A stretch of 64,000 bases of DNA from Bradyrhizobium stylosanthis (GTDB lineage Bacteria; Pseudomonadota; Alphaproteobacteria; Rhizobiales; Xanthobacteraceae). The notes under the pieces were generated by a model, which ran no database searches, was not told where the DNA came from, and saw only the letters and a program-made list of their open reading frames with translations. Where the stretch lies: contig NZ_LVEM01000006.1 of NCBI RefSeq assembly GCF_001641335.1, forward strand, positions 372,300 to 436,299. The letters run 5' to 3'. A program made the position numbers and the translations under genes. Of this stretch, positions 47,889 to 55,634 are shown one piece after another; the stretch's first letter is position 1, and the number at the start of each line of letters is the position of its first letter.

Positions 47889-48759
47889 CGATCTCGTCTC
47901 CTCGTTTTGTTAAATGATCCAGGATGGCATCGCACAATCGTCCATCGCTGACCCGATCGAACGCGGCAAACATCGGCTGGGTATTGATTTCAAGAAAGTA
48001 AAGTTGCCCGGTCTCATCGCGCATGAAGTCGGATGCCGAAAAATCGAGGCCGAGCATCGTGGCGAGACGTTGCAACGGTTCGACGACCTCGGCATGAACT
48101 GCGCATGGCTGAATCGTCACGTCTTGCGCGCTGCGATAGTCAAGAGCCTGAGACGAGAGCTCGTAGCCGAACAACGCGTCGCCAACCTGGTAGATGCGAA
48201 CTTCGGGGCGGAGCAGCCGCCGCTGGATGAAGCGCGGAAATTCTGCAGCCACCTGGTCTCGCGATTGGACGTGATCGCGGAGCGTCGTCGTCAGACTGCC
48301 TCCAGCGACCGGCTTCTGGATGAGGTCCTCGTCGCTCTCGTTGAAGCTGTCCAGGTCGTTGGTAATAATAGTCGGTGGAATTGGCAGTCCGCAGCGCCTG
48401 GCTAATAGCAAATTCTCGATCTTGTTGTTTTCGCTCGAGTATGATCGGCGATTGAGTAGGCGCATTGCAGGGCTGCTGAGAACATATCCGCGCACGGTGA
48501 AATACCAATTGAGCGATGCCGCGCTGTCGTGCGCCGAGCGTGTTGCCTCGTGCAAGAATACGTCGTGACGGATAAAGCAGGACGTTGGTGACAGCAGAAT
48601 TCCGTCGAGCGTCAGCGTCTGACGCTCGATATCAAGGTGAATGCGCGGTCGCAGCTGGGGACCGACTAACAACTCTTTGAAACTTTCCCGCCGCTGCAAG
48701 CAGCGGCGAAGTAGCGCTCCGATATTGGGATCGAGCTGTCCACCTGCAACGAGAAGCAT
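47875..48759 (-). CDS. ATP-grasp ligase, probable graspetide cyclase
   Basis: 294 residues from ATG 48759 (MLLVAGGQLDPN); a longer TTG start at 48792 would overlap the precursor by 23 bases. ATP-grasp features: pre-domain end ENLLLARRCGLPIPPTIITND, the ATP-lysine strand DLIQKPVAGGSLTT, FPRFIQRRLLRPEVRIYQVGD with VFGYEL-like strand, and the Mg-binding end LDFSASDFMRD and FLEINTQPMF (Glu and Asn). This is the RimK/MvdD-like branch that forms bonds between side chains. The neighbouring TTxxxxEE precursor argues for macrocyclic ester formation (graspetide). Lines counted by eye are about 50% GC, against about 63% in the chemoreceptor. Confidence 0.85.
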   Translation of the reverse strand: MLLVAGGQLDPNIGALLRRCLQRRESFKELLVGPQLRPRIHLDIERQTLTLDGILLSPTSCFIRHDVFLHEATRSAHDSAASLNWYFTVRGYVLSSPAMRLLNRRSYSSENNKIENLLLARRCGLPIPPTIITNDLDSFNESDEDLIQKPVAGGSLTTTLRDHVQSRDQVAAEFPRFIQRRLLRPEVRIYQVGDALFGYELSSQALDYRSAQDVTIQPCAVHAEVVEPLQRLATMLGLDFSASDFMRDETGQLYFLEINTQPMFAAFDRVSDGRLCDAILDHLTKRGDEIDAQL

Positions 48760-48769
48760 AGGTGGCGGC

Positions 48770-49048
48770 CTAGCGCTTGTCCTCTTCGCCAACGGCCTTG
48801 GTGGTGATCGGCGGGTCTTCCTCGCCGATTGCTAGCGTCGTGACGACGTTGTTTTCTTCGTTGAGTGGCAGGGTTGTAATCGGCGGATCCTCCTCACCGA
48901 TCGCTTTAGTCGTGGGGCCACCCGACATGTGGATCGGCCCTTCCTCGCCCACTGCCATCGTCGTAACGGGCGGATTCTCCTCGCCAAGGGCTAGCGTAGT
49001 AATGGGTGGAGATTCCTCGCCAATCACGAGCGTCGTCACGTCCGCCAT
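48770..49048 (-). CDS. Graspetide precursor, seven TTxxxxEE cores, no leader
   Basis: 92 residues. After MADV, seven core units start at residues 5, 17, 29, 46, 58, 70 and 82: TTLVIGEE, TTLALGEE, TTMAVGEE, TTKAIGEE, TTLPLNEE, TTLAIGEE, TTKAVGEE. The period is 12 residues except after unit three (17, with insert PIHMSGGP). Linkers are mostly S/N/D-PP-I/V. TTxxxxEE is the core motif of plesiocin-type graspetides, in which an ATP-grasp enzyme esterifies Thr side chains with Glu side chains. Strikingly, there is no N-terminal leader; an in-frame TAA lies just five codons upstream, and AGGGGAGGG precedes the ATG. The repeats are exact to the nucleotide period (36 bp). Confidence 0.88.
   Translation of the reverse strand: MADVTTLVIGEESPPITTLALGEENPPVTTMAVGEEGPIHMSGGPTTKAIGEEDPPITTLPLNEENNVVTTLAIGEEDPPITTKAVGEEDKR
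48773..49036 (-). repeat. In-gene tandem repeat encoding seven core peptides
   Basis: 36-bp units, with one 51-bp unit (third). Each encodes TT-x-x-x-x-EE plus a linker. Copy number may vary between strains. Confidence 0.85.
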
Positions 49049-49065
49049 GAAGCCCTCCCCTTATG

Positions 49066-49080
49066 ATCGTCCCGGACGAT
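49066..49080. promoter_or_regulatory. Perfect inverted repeat before the graspetide precursor
   Basis: ATCGTC-CCG-GACGAT, 6-bp arms, 17 bases upstream of the precursor ATG; either an operator or an mRNA hairpin near the ribosome binding site. The remaining gap up to 49374 holds the chemoreceptor 2 leader and no gene that I can support. Confidence 0.4.
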
Positions 49081-49227
49081 AACACAACTTAAAAGGGAAT
49101 CAAACGGGAAGCTCGCCGCGGGGGCAGGCCCGGTGCGGTCCAGGTGGGCCTCGCAACTCGCATCAAAGATCGGTGGCGGTCGGACAACGGCAGGCCGACG
49201 CCCGTAATTTTACGGCAGGAACACTGT

Positions 49228-49246
49228 CTAAGTTTTTACCCTTTTC
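49228..49246 (+). promoter_or_regulatory. Conserved upstream box of chemoreceptor 2
   Basis: CTAAGTTTTTACCCTTTTC, the counterpart of 45252-45270, 129 bases before the start codon. Confidence 0.4.
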
Positions 49247-49374
49247 GGGCCAAATGCGTTCCAGACGCGTGCGCCAGGGCACGCGCGTCTGCGCGCATCC
49301 CTTTGGTCGTTCGAAGTTCGTTGGGGGCTGCCGATTGGGGGCCACGAACTTCGAAACGCGTACCGGGGTGTCCA

Positions 49375-51468
49375 ATGCTCAACCGCCTGACCGTATCCAC
49401 GCTGCTCAAAGCGGTGATCCTCTCGACCGCGCTCGTCGTGGTCATCGGCTTCTCGATCAGCGCCTGGAGCTCATGGGGCCGGCTGCAGCAGGCCAACCGG
49501 ATCGTCGCGGTCTCCGCGGCCTCGGCTGAAGTGTTCAAGGCGATGGCCAACATCCGGGCCGACCGTTCGACCAGCAACCGCCAGCTCACCTCCGACGTCC
49601 CGATGGACAAGGACATCGAGAAATACATCCGCGACATTCGCGAGGCCCTGATGCCCGCGCTGGCGCGCACGCTCGAGATCCTGCCCACCACCGATCTCGC
49701 CCAGCGCGATACTTTCCTCGCCGAACTCGGCACGCTGAACAAGACGCTGCTCGCGGCGCAGGCCGAGTTCTGGATCGAGGCTCTCAAGCCCCGCGCCGAT
49801 CGTCGCGCCGGCCTTGCCAAGGAGTATGTCGCCACCGAGGATGCGCTGATGGCGCAACTCGAGAAGCTCTCCGGCGCCCTCGCCGCCAGCGTCAATCACC
49901 AGGATGCGACCATCGACCAGCTCCTGACCATCAAGCAGATGGCATGGCTGCTGCGCAATACCGCCGGCGAATCCTCGCAGATCGTCGGCAACGCCCTCGG
50001 CAGCGGCAAGATCGCGCCCGAGGTGCAGCTCGCCTACACCAAATTCGTCGGCGGCACCGACGCCGCCTGGACCGCGATCGAGCTTGCCGCCGCGGGTATG
50101 CAACTGCCGCCGGCGCTGGCCTCGGCGATCACCGAGACCAAGACGACCTATTTCGACCCGCAATACGCCGCGACGCGCGACGGCGTCATCGCGACGATCG
50201 CCAAGGGCGAGAAGCCGTCGATGACCGCCAACCAGTGGAGCCCCTATTCGGTGCCCCGCATGATGACCGCCGTGAGGCTCGCCGACGCGGCCCTGCAGGC
50301 CGCCAAGGACCATTCCGCCGCCCAGCGCGCGACGGCCGTGCAGTGGCTGATCATCAACACCGCCCTGCTCGTCGCCGCGATCGTCCTGACCGGCGCTTCC
50401 ATGCTGGCCGTCAGCCGCCGCGTGATCACGCCGCTGCACCGGATTCGCGACGCCATGCTGAAGGTCGCCGGCGGCGATCTCGCGGTCGACAGCGGCTATC
50501 TCGACCGGCACGACGAGATCGGCTCGCTGGCGGGCGCGCTCGAGACGTTCAAGCAGCAGGCGATCGACAAGCTCAAGATCGAGGAACAGGAGCGCGAGCG
50601 CAACGCCGGCGCCGCCGCGCGTCAGCGCGCGATGGAGGCCTATGTCGGCGAGTTCGAGGGCGTGGTGCGCAAGTCGCTGGGCGAGCTGAGCGAAGCCTCC
50701 GGCGAGATGCGCAAGACCTCGGGCGACCTCTCCGCGGTGTCGCGCCAGACCAACGAACGCGTCGAAATCGCCGGCAAGGCGTCCAACGACGCCTCCATGA
50801 GCGTCGACAGCGTGGCCGCCGCCGCCGAGGAACTCTCGGCCTCGATCAACGACATCAGCCAGCAGGCGGCCCATGCCGCGGGCATCGCCAGCCGCGCCGT
50901 CAATCAGGCCCGCGAGACCGACGGCACCGTGCAGGGGCTGGCGCAGTCCGCAGGACGCATCGGCGAGGTCGTCGGCCTGATCAACACGATTGCGGCGCAG
51001 ACCAATTTGCTCGCGCTCAACGCCACGATCGAGGCGGCGCGCGCCGGCGAGGCCGGACGCGGCTTCGCCGTGGTCGCCTCCGAGGTGAAGTCCCTGGCCA
51101 GCCAGACCGCGAAGGCGACCGAAGAGATTTCCGAGCAGATCGCCGACATCCAGAAGGTCGCGGGCGATGCCATCAACGCGATCCAGGCGATCGGTGGCAT
51201 CATCGGCGAGGTCAACGAGGTCGCCACCGCCATCGCCGCCGCCGTACAGGAGCAGGGTGCGGCGACGCAGGAGATTACCCGCAGCACGCAATATGCGGCG
51301 CAGGGCACCAAGAACGTCTCGGACAACATCACCGGCGTGAAGGCCGACGCCGACACCGCGGCCGGCGCGGCAGACAACGTCAAGCAGGCCTCCGAGACAC
51401 TGGAGACGCAGAGCCGCCAGCTCGGCCAGCAGGTCAGCGATTTCCTGGGCAAGATCCGCGCGGCGTAG
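49375..51468 (+). CDS. Methyl-accepting chemotaxis protein 2 (paralogue)
   Basis: 697 residues, same architecture and exactly the same length as the gene at 45403: TM1, periplasmic helical domain, TM2 (about 325-347), HAMP, signalling domain. From about residue 480 the two proteins are almost identical (e.g. [15 protein letters not shown] and [19 protein letters not shown]), while the sensory halves differ more, so they probably recognise different ligands and share the same signalling output. The start at 49375 (MLNRLTVS) matches its paralogue. The graspetide-type operon lies between the two. Confidence 0.95.
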   Translation: MLNRLTVSTLLKAVILSTALVVVIGFSISAWSSWGRLQQANRIVAVSAASAEVFKAMANIRADRSTSNRQLTSDVPMDKDIEKYIRDIREALMPALARTLEILPTTDLAQRDTFLAELGTLNKTLLAAQAEFWIEALKPRADRRAGLAKEYVATEDALMAQLEKLSGALAASVNHQDATIDQLLTIKQMAWLLRNTAGESSQIVGNALGSGKIAPEVQLAYTKFVGGTDAAWTAIELAAAGMQLPPALASAITETKTTYFDPQYAATRDGVIATIAKGEKPSMTANQWSPYSVPRMMTAVRLADAALQAAKDHSAAQRATAVQWLIINTALLVAAIVLTGASMLAVSRRVITPLHRIRDAMLKVAGGDLAVDSGYLDRHDEIGSLAGALETFKQQAIDKLKIEEQERERNAGAAARQRAMEAYVGEFEGVVRKSLGELSEASGEMRKTSGDLSAVSRQTNERVEIAGKASNDASMSVDSVAAAAEELSASINDISQQAAHAAGIASRAVNQARETDGTVQGLAQSAGRIGEVVGLINTIAAQTNLLALNATIEAARAGEAGRGFAVVASEVKSLASQTAKATEEISEQIADIQKVAGDAINAIQAIGGIIGEVNEVATAIAAAVQEQGAATQEITRSTQYAAQGTKNVSDNITGVKADADTAAGAADNVKQASETLETQSRQLGQQVSDFLGKIRAA

Positions 51469-51508
51469 GGCTGCGGATTGGATAGAAAGCTGTAGCCGCT
51501 CCCTCGGT

Positions 51509-51649
51509 GTCGTCCCGGCCTAGTGCGCAATTGCGCACGGGGGCCGGGACCCATACCCCCAGGGAGAAGTTGCGGCGCGAGCTGCCAACCACGAGTCATC
51601 GCCAAACCACGTCCTGTGGCTATGGGTCCCGGCCTGCGCCGGGACGACG
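51509..51649. repeat. Palindromic intergenic repeat, family C copy 3
   Basis: GTCGTCCCGGCCTAG on the left, GCGCCGGGACGAC on the right, inner GGGACCCATACCCCCAGG and TATGGGTCCCGG. Same family as 15119 and 24889. Confidence 0.8.
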
Positions 51650-51694
51650 GCGGTAATTTAGGCGCTGGCGGCGCCCGCAACTCGATACCGCCCC

Positions 51695-52342
51695 CTACTC
51701 CTTCGCCACCACCGGGACCTGGCGGAATTTGGCGCGGACCGACTCCGGCAGCGGCGAGAAATTCACGGCGACGCCGCGGCGGTCATTGGCGCTGCGGTTC
51801 GCGACCACGAGGCCATCGCTGCCGGCAACGATGTCGCCCTTGCGCAAGGTGGGGTCGTCCTCGACCTTGACCTGGGCGAGACCAACCGGGTCCTTGCCGT
51901 TGCAGGTGCAGCCGGCGACGATCTCGTTGCGATAGCGGAACGCGTTGGGCAAGTCGGAATAGGATTTGCCCCTGTCCGTCGTGGCGTCGTCGATGTTGCT
52001 GCCATAGACCAGCGAGGTTTCAGACGCCGGGCAGAAGCTCTTGCAGGACTGCGCCTTGCTCTCGGCATCGTTGCCCTGCGCCGGGAAGTAGCGACCGTCG
52101 CAGCCGCGCACGCAATAGGCGGTGCCGCCGCCATAGGCGGCGCGCCGGGGCTGGTCGTAGCGTGGCATGTCGTCATTGGGGAACGGGACGCGGATCTCCG
52201 GCGGCGGCCGCATCCGGAAGCCGCCGAACAATTGCGAGAAGAAATCCTGCGCATGCGCCGGCGGCGTCAGGGCGAGGCCCAGCGATGCGACGGCGAGGAA
52301 AGCCGCCGCGCCAGCCGGTTTGCTCATCGAACGTCTCTGCAT
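51695..52342 (-). CDS. DUF2865 secreted cysteine-containing protein
   Basis: 215 residues: signal peptide (about 1-31, ending PPAHA), a Pro/Arg-rich linker, and a DUF2865 domain with AYCVRGCDGRYFP, CKSFCPAS and NEIVAGCTCNGKDPVGLAQ, holding six cysteines. The family is common in Bradyrhizobiaceae and has no known function; the cysteines suggest disulfides in the periplasm. It lies just downstream of the L,D-transpeptidase gene (19 bases), so the two may form an operon. Confidence 0.88.
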   Translation of the reverse strand: MQRRSMSKPAGAAAFLAVASLGLALTPPAHAQDFFSQLFGGFRMRPPPEIRVPFPNDDMPRYDQPRRAAYGGGTAYCVRGCDGRYFPAQGNDAESKAQSCKSFCPASETSLVYGSNIDDATTDRGKSYSDLPNAFRYRNEIVAGCTCNGKDPVGLAQVKVEDDPTLRKGDIVAGSDGLVVANRSANDRRGVAVNFSPLPESVRAKFRQVPVVAKE

Positions 52343-52361
52343 ATGGCCTCACTCAAACGCT

Positions 52362-53138
52362 TCAGTTCACGGCCGACGTCGCGACGTTCAACGCCTGCCG
52401 TCCCGAGGGCAGCGTCGTCACGGCCGGGCGCTTGCGTGCGGGGTCGCCGCCCCTCGCCATCAGCGGCGCGTTCTTCGGCAGCACGACGACCTTGGCGCCG
52501 ACATTGACGCGGCTGAACAGGTCGGTGACGTCCTCATTGGTCATGCGGATGCAGCCGGAAGACACGAACTTGCCGATGGTGGTGGGATCGTTGGTGCCGT
52601 GGATGCGGTATTCGCTCGATCCGAGATACATCGCACGGGCGCCGAGCGGATTGCCGGGGCCGCCGGCGACGAAGCGCGGCAGATAGGGCTGGCGCGCGAT
52701 CATCTCTGCCGGCGGGTGCCAGTCCGGCCACTCCGCCTTGCGGCTGACGCTCTGCACGCCCGACCAGGTAAAGCCCTCACGGCCGACGCCGACGCCGTAG
52801 CGGATCGCCCGGCCATTGCCGAGCACGTAATAGAGGTAAGTATTACCGGTATCGATCACGATGGTCCCGGCCGGCTCGCCGCGGTCGAAGCTGACGATCT
52901 GCTTGCGCAGGCGGTCGGGCAGCTGGGCATCCTCATCGGCCGCCTGCGCCTCGTCGTTCACATAGCCGCGGGAATAGGTGGCCTGATCCTGCGGATAGGC
53001 CTGCGGCTGCATGGGGAGATAGCCGAGCGTTTGCGCGCTCGCCGCCCCGAACGGTACGACAAGCAGTGCGGTCGCGAAGGCAAAGGCGGTGGTGGCGCGC
53101 GGCAAGAAGCGGCGGCGGACGGCAAGGAACGTTGTCAT
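52362..53138 (-). CDS. L,D-transpeptidase (YkuD domain)
   Basis: 258 residues with an N-terminal signal sequence (about 12-35) and a YkuD domain (about 88-210). The active site is HGTN (180-183) and SSGCIRM (193-199) with catalytic Cys196. It forms 3-3 cross-links in peptidoglycan or attaches proteins to it. The tail after 210 (VNVGAKVVVLPKNAP, then a polar end) is ordinary. Upstream partner of the DUF2865 gene. Confidence 0.95.
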   Translation of the reverse strand: MTTFLAVRRRFLPRATTAFAFATALLVVPFGAASAQTLGYLPMQPQAYPQDQATYSRGYVNDEAQAADEDAQLPDRLRKQIVSFDRGEPAGTIVIDTGNTYLYYVLGNGRAIRYGVGVGREGFTWSGVQSVSRKAEWPDWHPPAEMIARQPYLPRFVAGGPGNPLGARAMYLGSSEYRIHGTNDPTTIGKFVSSGCIRMTNEDVTDLFSRVNVGAKVVVLPKNAPLMARGGDPARKRPAVTTLPSGRQALNVATSAVN

Positions 53139-53375
53139 GTGCTGCCCCGTTGGATGGGCGCATCAGGGTGATGCGGCTTGCCAACAAACGCAGGCAGGGC
53201 GACTCAAGTTCCGCGCGATGTCGCTGCAACGACGTCACAGTCAAGCGAGCGCAACTTCACGAAGCCGCGATGGAACCGCAGCGTTCCCTCAGCGTTTCAC
53301 CATCCATCAATGGGCGCGCGGAAGGCTTTCCGTGCGGGGAGATATATTGTGCGCGTCCTTCCCAGTGAACGTTTG

Positions 53376-54461
53376 ATGTCCGGCAGCGGCGAAGGTAATC
53401 CGCTCCCCGGCAGCACTGCCGAATTGCCCCCGGTCATCCGCCGCACCGAATTCGTCGCCTTCGCGCTTGCCGGCCTGCTCCTGATCGCCGTGGTCACGGT
53501 GCTCTATGTCGCCCGGGCGTTCTTCCTTCCCGTGGTGATGGCCTTTGTCGTCGGTACCATGCTGTCTCCGGCGGCGACCTTCCTGGAAAACCGCCGGGTG
53601 CCGCGCGGGCTGGGCGCCGTCCTCATCGTGATCGCCGTGACCACGGTGGTCGCCTTCGTCGTCGCCCTGATCGCATCGCCCGTGATGGAATGGAGCTCGC
53701 GGCTGCCGGAGCTGGGCGCCCAGTTGAAGGACAAGCTCCATATATTCGACCGGCCGTTGGCGCTGTGGCAGGAGCTTCAATCAATGGTCGGCGGTTCGGA
53801 AGGGCTGCCGAGCTTCCAGCTGCCGAAATTCGAATGGGTGCAGCCGGCGCTGGAATTCCTGTCGCCGACCTTCACCGAATTCCTGCTGTTCTTCGTCACC
53901 CTGATCCTGTTCATCGCGAGCTGGCGCGATCTGCGGCGGGCACTGATCATGACATTCAGCGACCGTGATGCCCGACTGCGCACGCTGCGCATCCTCAACG
54001 AGATCGAGGTTCATCTTGGCAACTACCTGCTGACGGTGACCATCATCAATGTCGGGGTCGGCATCACCACCGGCCTCGTCTGCGCAGTGACCGGCATGCC
54101 TAACCCGGCGGGCCTCGGTGCGCTCGCGGCAACCCTCAACTTCATTCCGATCATCGGGCCGGTCGCGATGTTCGCCGTATTGGTCGTTGTAGGTATCGTC
54201 GCCTTCCCGACCCTCGGCTCCGGCCTGCTGGCCGCCGCCGCGTTCGGCGGCATCACGTTCCTGGAAGGACATTTCGTCACGCCGATGATCATCGGCCGCC
54301 GCCTGGCGTTGAATGCGCTGGCGGTGCTGCTGGCACTGGCGTTCTGGACCTGGCTGTGGGGGCCGATGGGCGCCTTCCTGTCGTCGCCGCTGCTCATCGT
54401 CGGGCTGATCCTGAAGGAACATCTGTTGCCGGAGGATGCGCCGCAGCTGCCGCAGGCCTGA
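53376..54461 (+). CDS. AI-2E/PerM-family transporter
   Basis: 361 residues with seven or eight hydrophobic segments, FALAGLLLIAVVTVLYVARAFFLPVVMAF at the start and the C-terminal GPMGAFLSSPLLIVGLILKEHLLPED, diagnostic of the TqsA/PerM family. Members export autoinducer-2 or act as Na+/H+ antiporters; a role in small-molecule export is likely, the substrate is unknown. The start at 53376 has a weak ribosome binding site; other in-frame starts lie upstream. The next gene follows 79 bases later. Confidence 0.88.
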   Translation: MSGSGEGNPLPGSTAELPPVIRRTEFVAFALAGLLLIAVVTVLYVARAFFLPVVMAFVVGTMLSPAATFLENRRVPRGLGAVLIVIAVTTVVAFVVALIASPVMEWSSRLPELGAQLKDKLHIFDRPLALWQELQSMVGGSEGLPSFQLPKFEWVQPALEFLSPTFTEFLLFFVTLILFIASWRDLRRALIMTFSDRDARLRTLRILNEIEVHLGNYLLTVTIINVGVGITTGLVCAVTGMPNPAGLGALAATLNFIPIIGPVAMFAVLVVVGIVAFPTLGSGLLAAAAFGGITFLEGHFVTPMIIGRRLALNALAVLLALAFWTWLWGPMGAFLSSPLLIVGLILKEHLLPEDAPQLPQA

Positions 54462-54540
54462 GGCGGTTTCCACAAACGGAACTTACCCCGGCACGAAACG
54501 TTTTCCGGCTATCTCAGCCGCCAACAATTCGGAGTCCCAG

Positions 54541-54912
54541 ATGTCATCGAGTCAAGCCGAAGCCGGGATGAGAGACTGGACCGACAAAGCCACCAGAGAA
54601 CGCCTCGAGAAGGATGTAGCAGCCGTGAAAAGCGATATCGCCGCCCTCACCGATCAGATCACCGACGCGCTCAACACCTTTGCCAATTCCACCAGCAAGC
54701 AGGCCCGGCGCGGCTATCGCCAGGCCCGCGAGAACATGGATTCGGCGATCGACGACATGTCGGAGCGCGGCAGCGCCATGATGGGCGCGGCGCAGGACGC
54801 CTATGGATCAATCGAGGAGACGCTGGAGGACGCGATCACGCAGCGGCCGCTGGCGACCGTCGGGCTCGCGCTCGGCATCGGCTTCCTGATCGGCGCCGCC
54901 TGGCGGCGGTAA
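54541..54912 (+). CDS. DUF883 (ElaB/YqjD-like) membrane-anchored protein
   Basis: 123 residues. A coiled-coil and amphipathic helix region (DVAAVKSDIAALTDQITDAL, then SARRGYRQARENM-like) is followed by one C-terminal helix, QRPLATVGLALGIGFLIGAAWRR. This is the DUF883/ElaB/YqjD group, inner-membrane proteins that bind ribosomes in stationary phase in E. coli. The ATG at 54541 was chosen at the conserved start. It is followed 78 bp later by a holin-like gene on the same strand. Confidence 0.87.
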   Translation: MSSSQAEAGMRDWTDKATRERLEKDVAAVKSDIAALTDQITDALNTFANSTSKQARRGYRQARENMDSAIDDMSERGSAMMGAAQDAYGSIEETLEDAITQRPLATVGLALGIGFLIGAAWRR

Positions 54913-54990
54913 GGTCGCGGAACGGATCGAGAGGACGGCAGCGCGGCCGCGCTGCCGGTATCGGCTTGTGGGGATCTGAGGAGCAAGGCC

Positions 54991-55446
54991 ATGTTTCAGC
55001 GCATCATTGACGGGATCAGTGCATCCGCCGGCTCGACCGCGCGACTGACGTCCCTTGCCGCAGGCGCGGCCTTCGCGCTGTTCATCACGACCTGCTTCCT
55101 CTGCGCCGCGGCCTTCATCTCGGTCCTCGACAAATATGGTCCGGTGCAGGCCTGTCTCGCCGGTGCCGGCATCTTCTTCCTGCTGACCCTGACCGCGGCT
55201 GCGAGCTATTGGGCCTACAAGCGGCAATTGCGCAAGGAAGCCCACATCGCCGCCGAGCGCGCCGCCAAGTCCGCAGCGCACAGCATGCTCGCCGACCCCA
55301 TGCTGCTCGCCACCGGGCTCCAGATCGTCCGCGCAATCGGTGTCAAGCGGCTGCTGCCGATCCTGGCGATCGGGGGCGTCGCACTCGGCATCATGGCGAG
55401 CCGCGCCGGCGTCGCCGACGAAGCATCGGCCGAGCCTGCCGAATAG
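54991..55446 (+). CDS. Holin-X-like membrane protein
   Basis: 151 residues with two N-terminal hydrophobic helices (about 20-50, 55-75: LTSLAAGAAFALFITTCFLCAAAF and LAGAGIFFLLTLTAAASYW) and a C-terminal amphipathic region with a third (RLLPILAIGGVALGIMASRA). I take it as a phage-holin-superfamily (Holin-X-like) protein often found with DUF883 genes; there are no phage genes here, so it is a housekeeping envelope protein. Probably one operon with the DUF883 gene. Confidence 0.7.
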   Translation: MFQRIIDGISASAGSTARLTSLAAGAAFALFITTCFLCAAAFISVLDKYGPVQACLAGAGIFFLLTLTAAASYWAYKRQLRKEAHIAAERAAKSAAHSMLADPMLLATGLQIVRAIGVKRLLPILAIGGVALGIMASRAGVADEASAEPAE

Positions 55447-55448
55447 TC

Positions 55449-55634
55449 TCAGCTCGTCCGGCTGCGGAGGATGCAGATCGTGGCCACCGCGAGCGGAATG
55501 GTCAGCGCGATCCACGACAGCGGCAGCCATATCCCGGTCTGACCGATCAAGGCGGCCAGCAGGCCGAACACGCTCAGCGCTGCGAGCAGGACCGGCCAGC
55601 GCCAGATCAGACCGAGCGAACGATTTCCGGTCAT
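55449..55634 (-). CDS. Small two-helix membrane protein, unknown
   Basis: 61 residues, MTGNRSLGLIWRWPVLLAALSVFGLLAALIGQTGIWLPLSWIALTIPLAVATICIL, hence two membrane helices with a short loop. GGGAG lies before the ATG at 55634. It overlaps the PepSY gene stop by four bases (ATGA-type), so it ends the operon of the TonB receptor and PepSY reductase. Function unknown; perhaps a companion of the PepSY protein. Confidence 0.7.
   Translation of the reverse strand: MTGNRSLGLIWRWPVLLAALSVFGLLAALIGQTGIWLPLSWIALTIPLAVATICILRSRTS

Noticed and set aside
48773-49036. CRISPR-like array in the 36-bp repeats
   Set aside because: The repeats are contiguous, in-frame and encode protein; there are no unique spacers and no cas genes.
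48770-49048. Microviridin-type core in the repeat precursor
   Set aside because: The microviridin core motif (TxKYPSD) is absent; the cores are TTxxxxEE.
54991-55446. Holin-like gene as sign of a prophage
   Set aside because: No other phage gene is near, and the DUF883 plus holin-like pair is a common chromosomal envelope pair.
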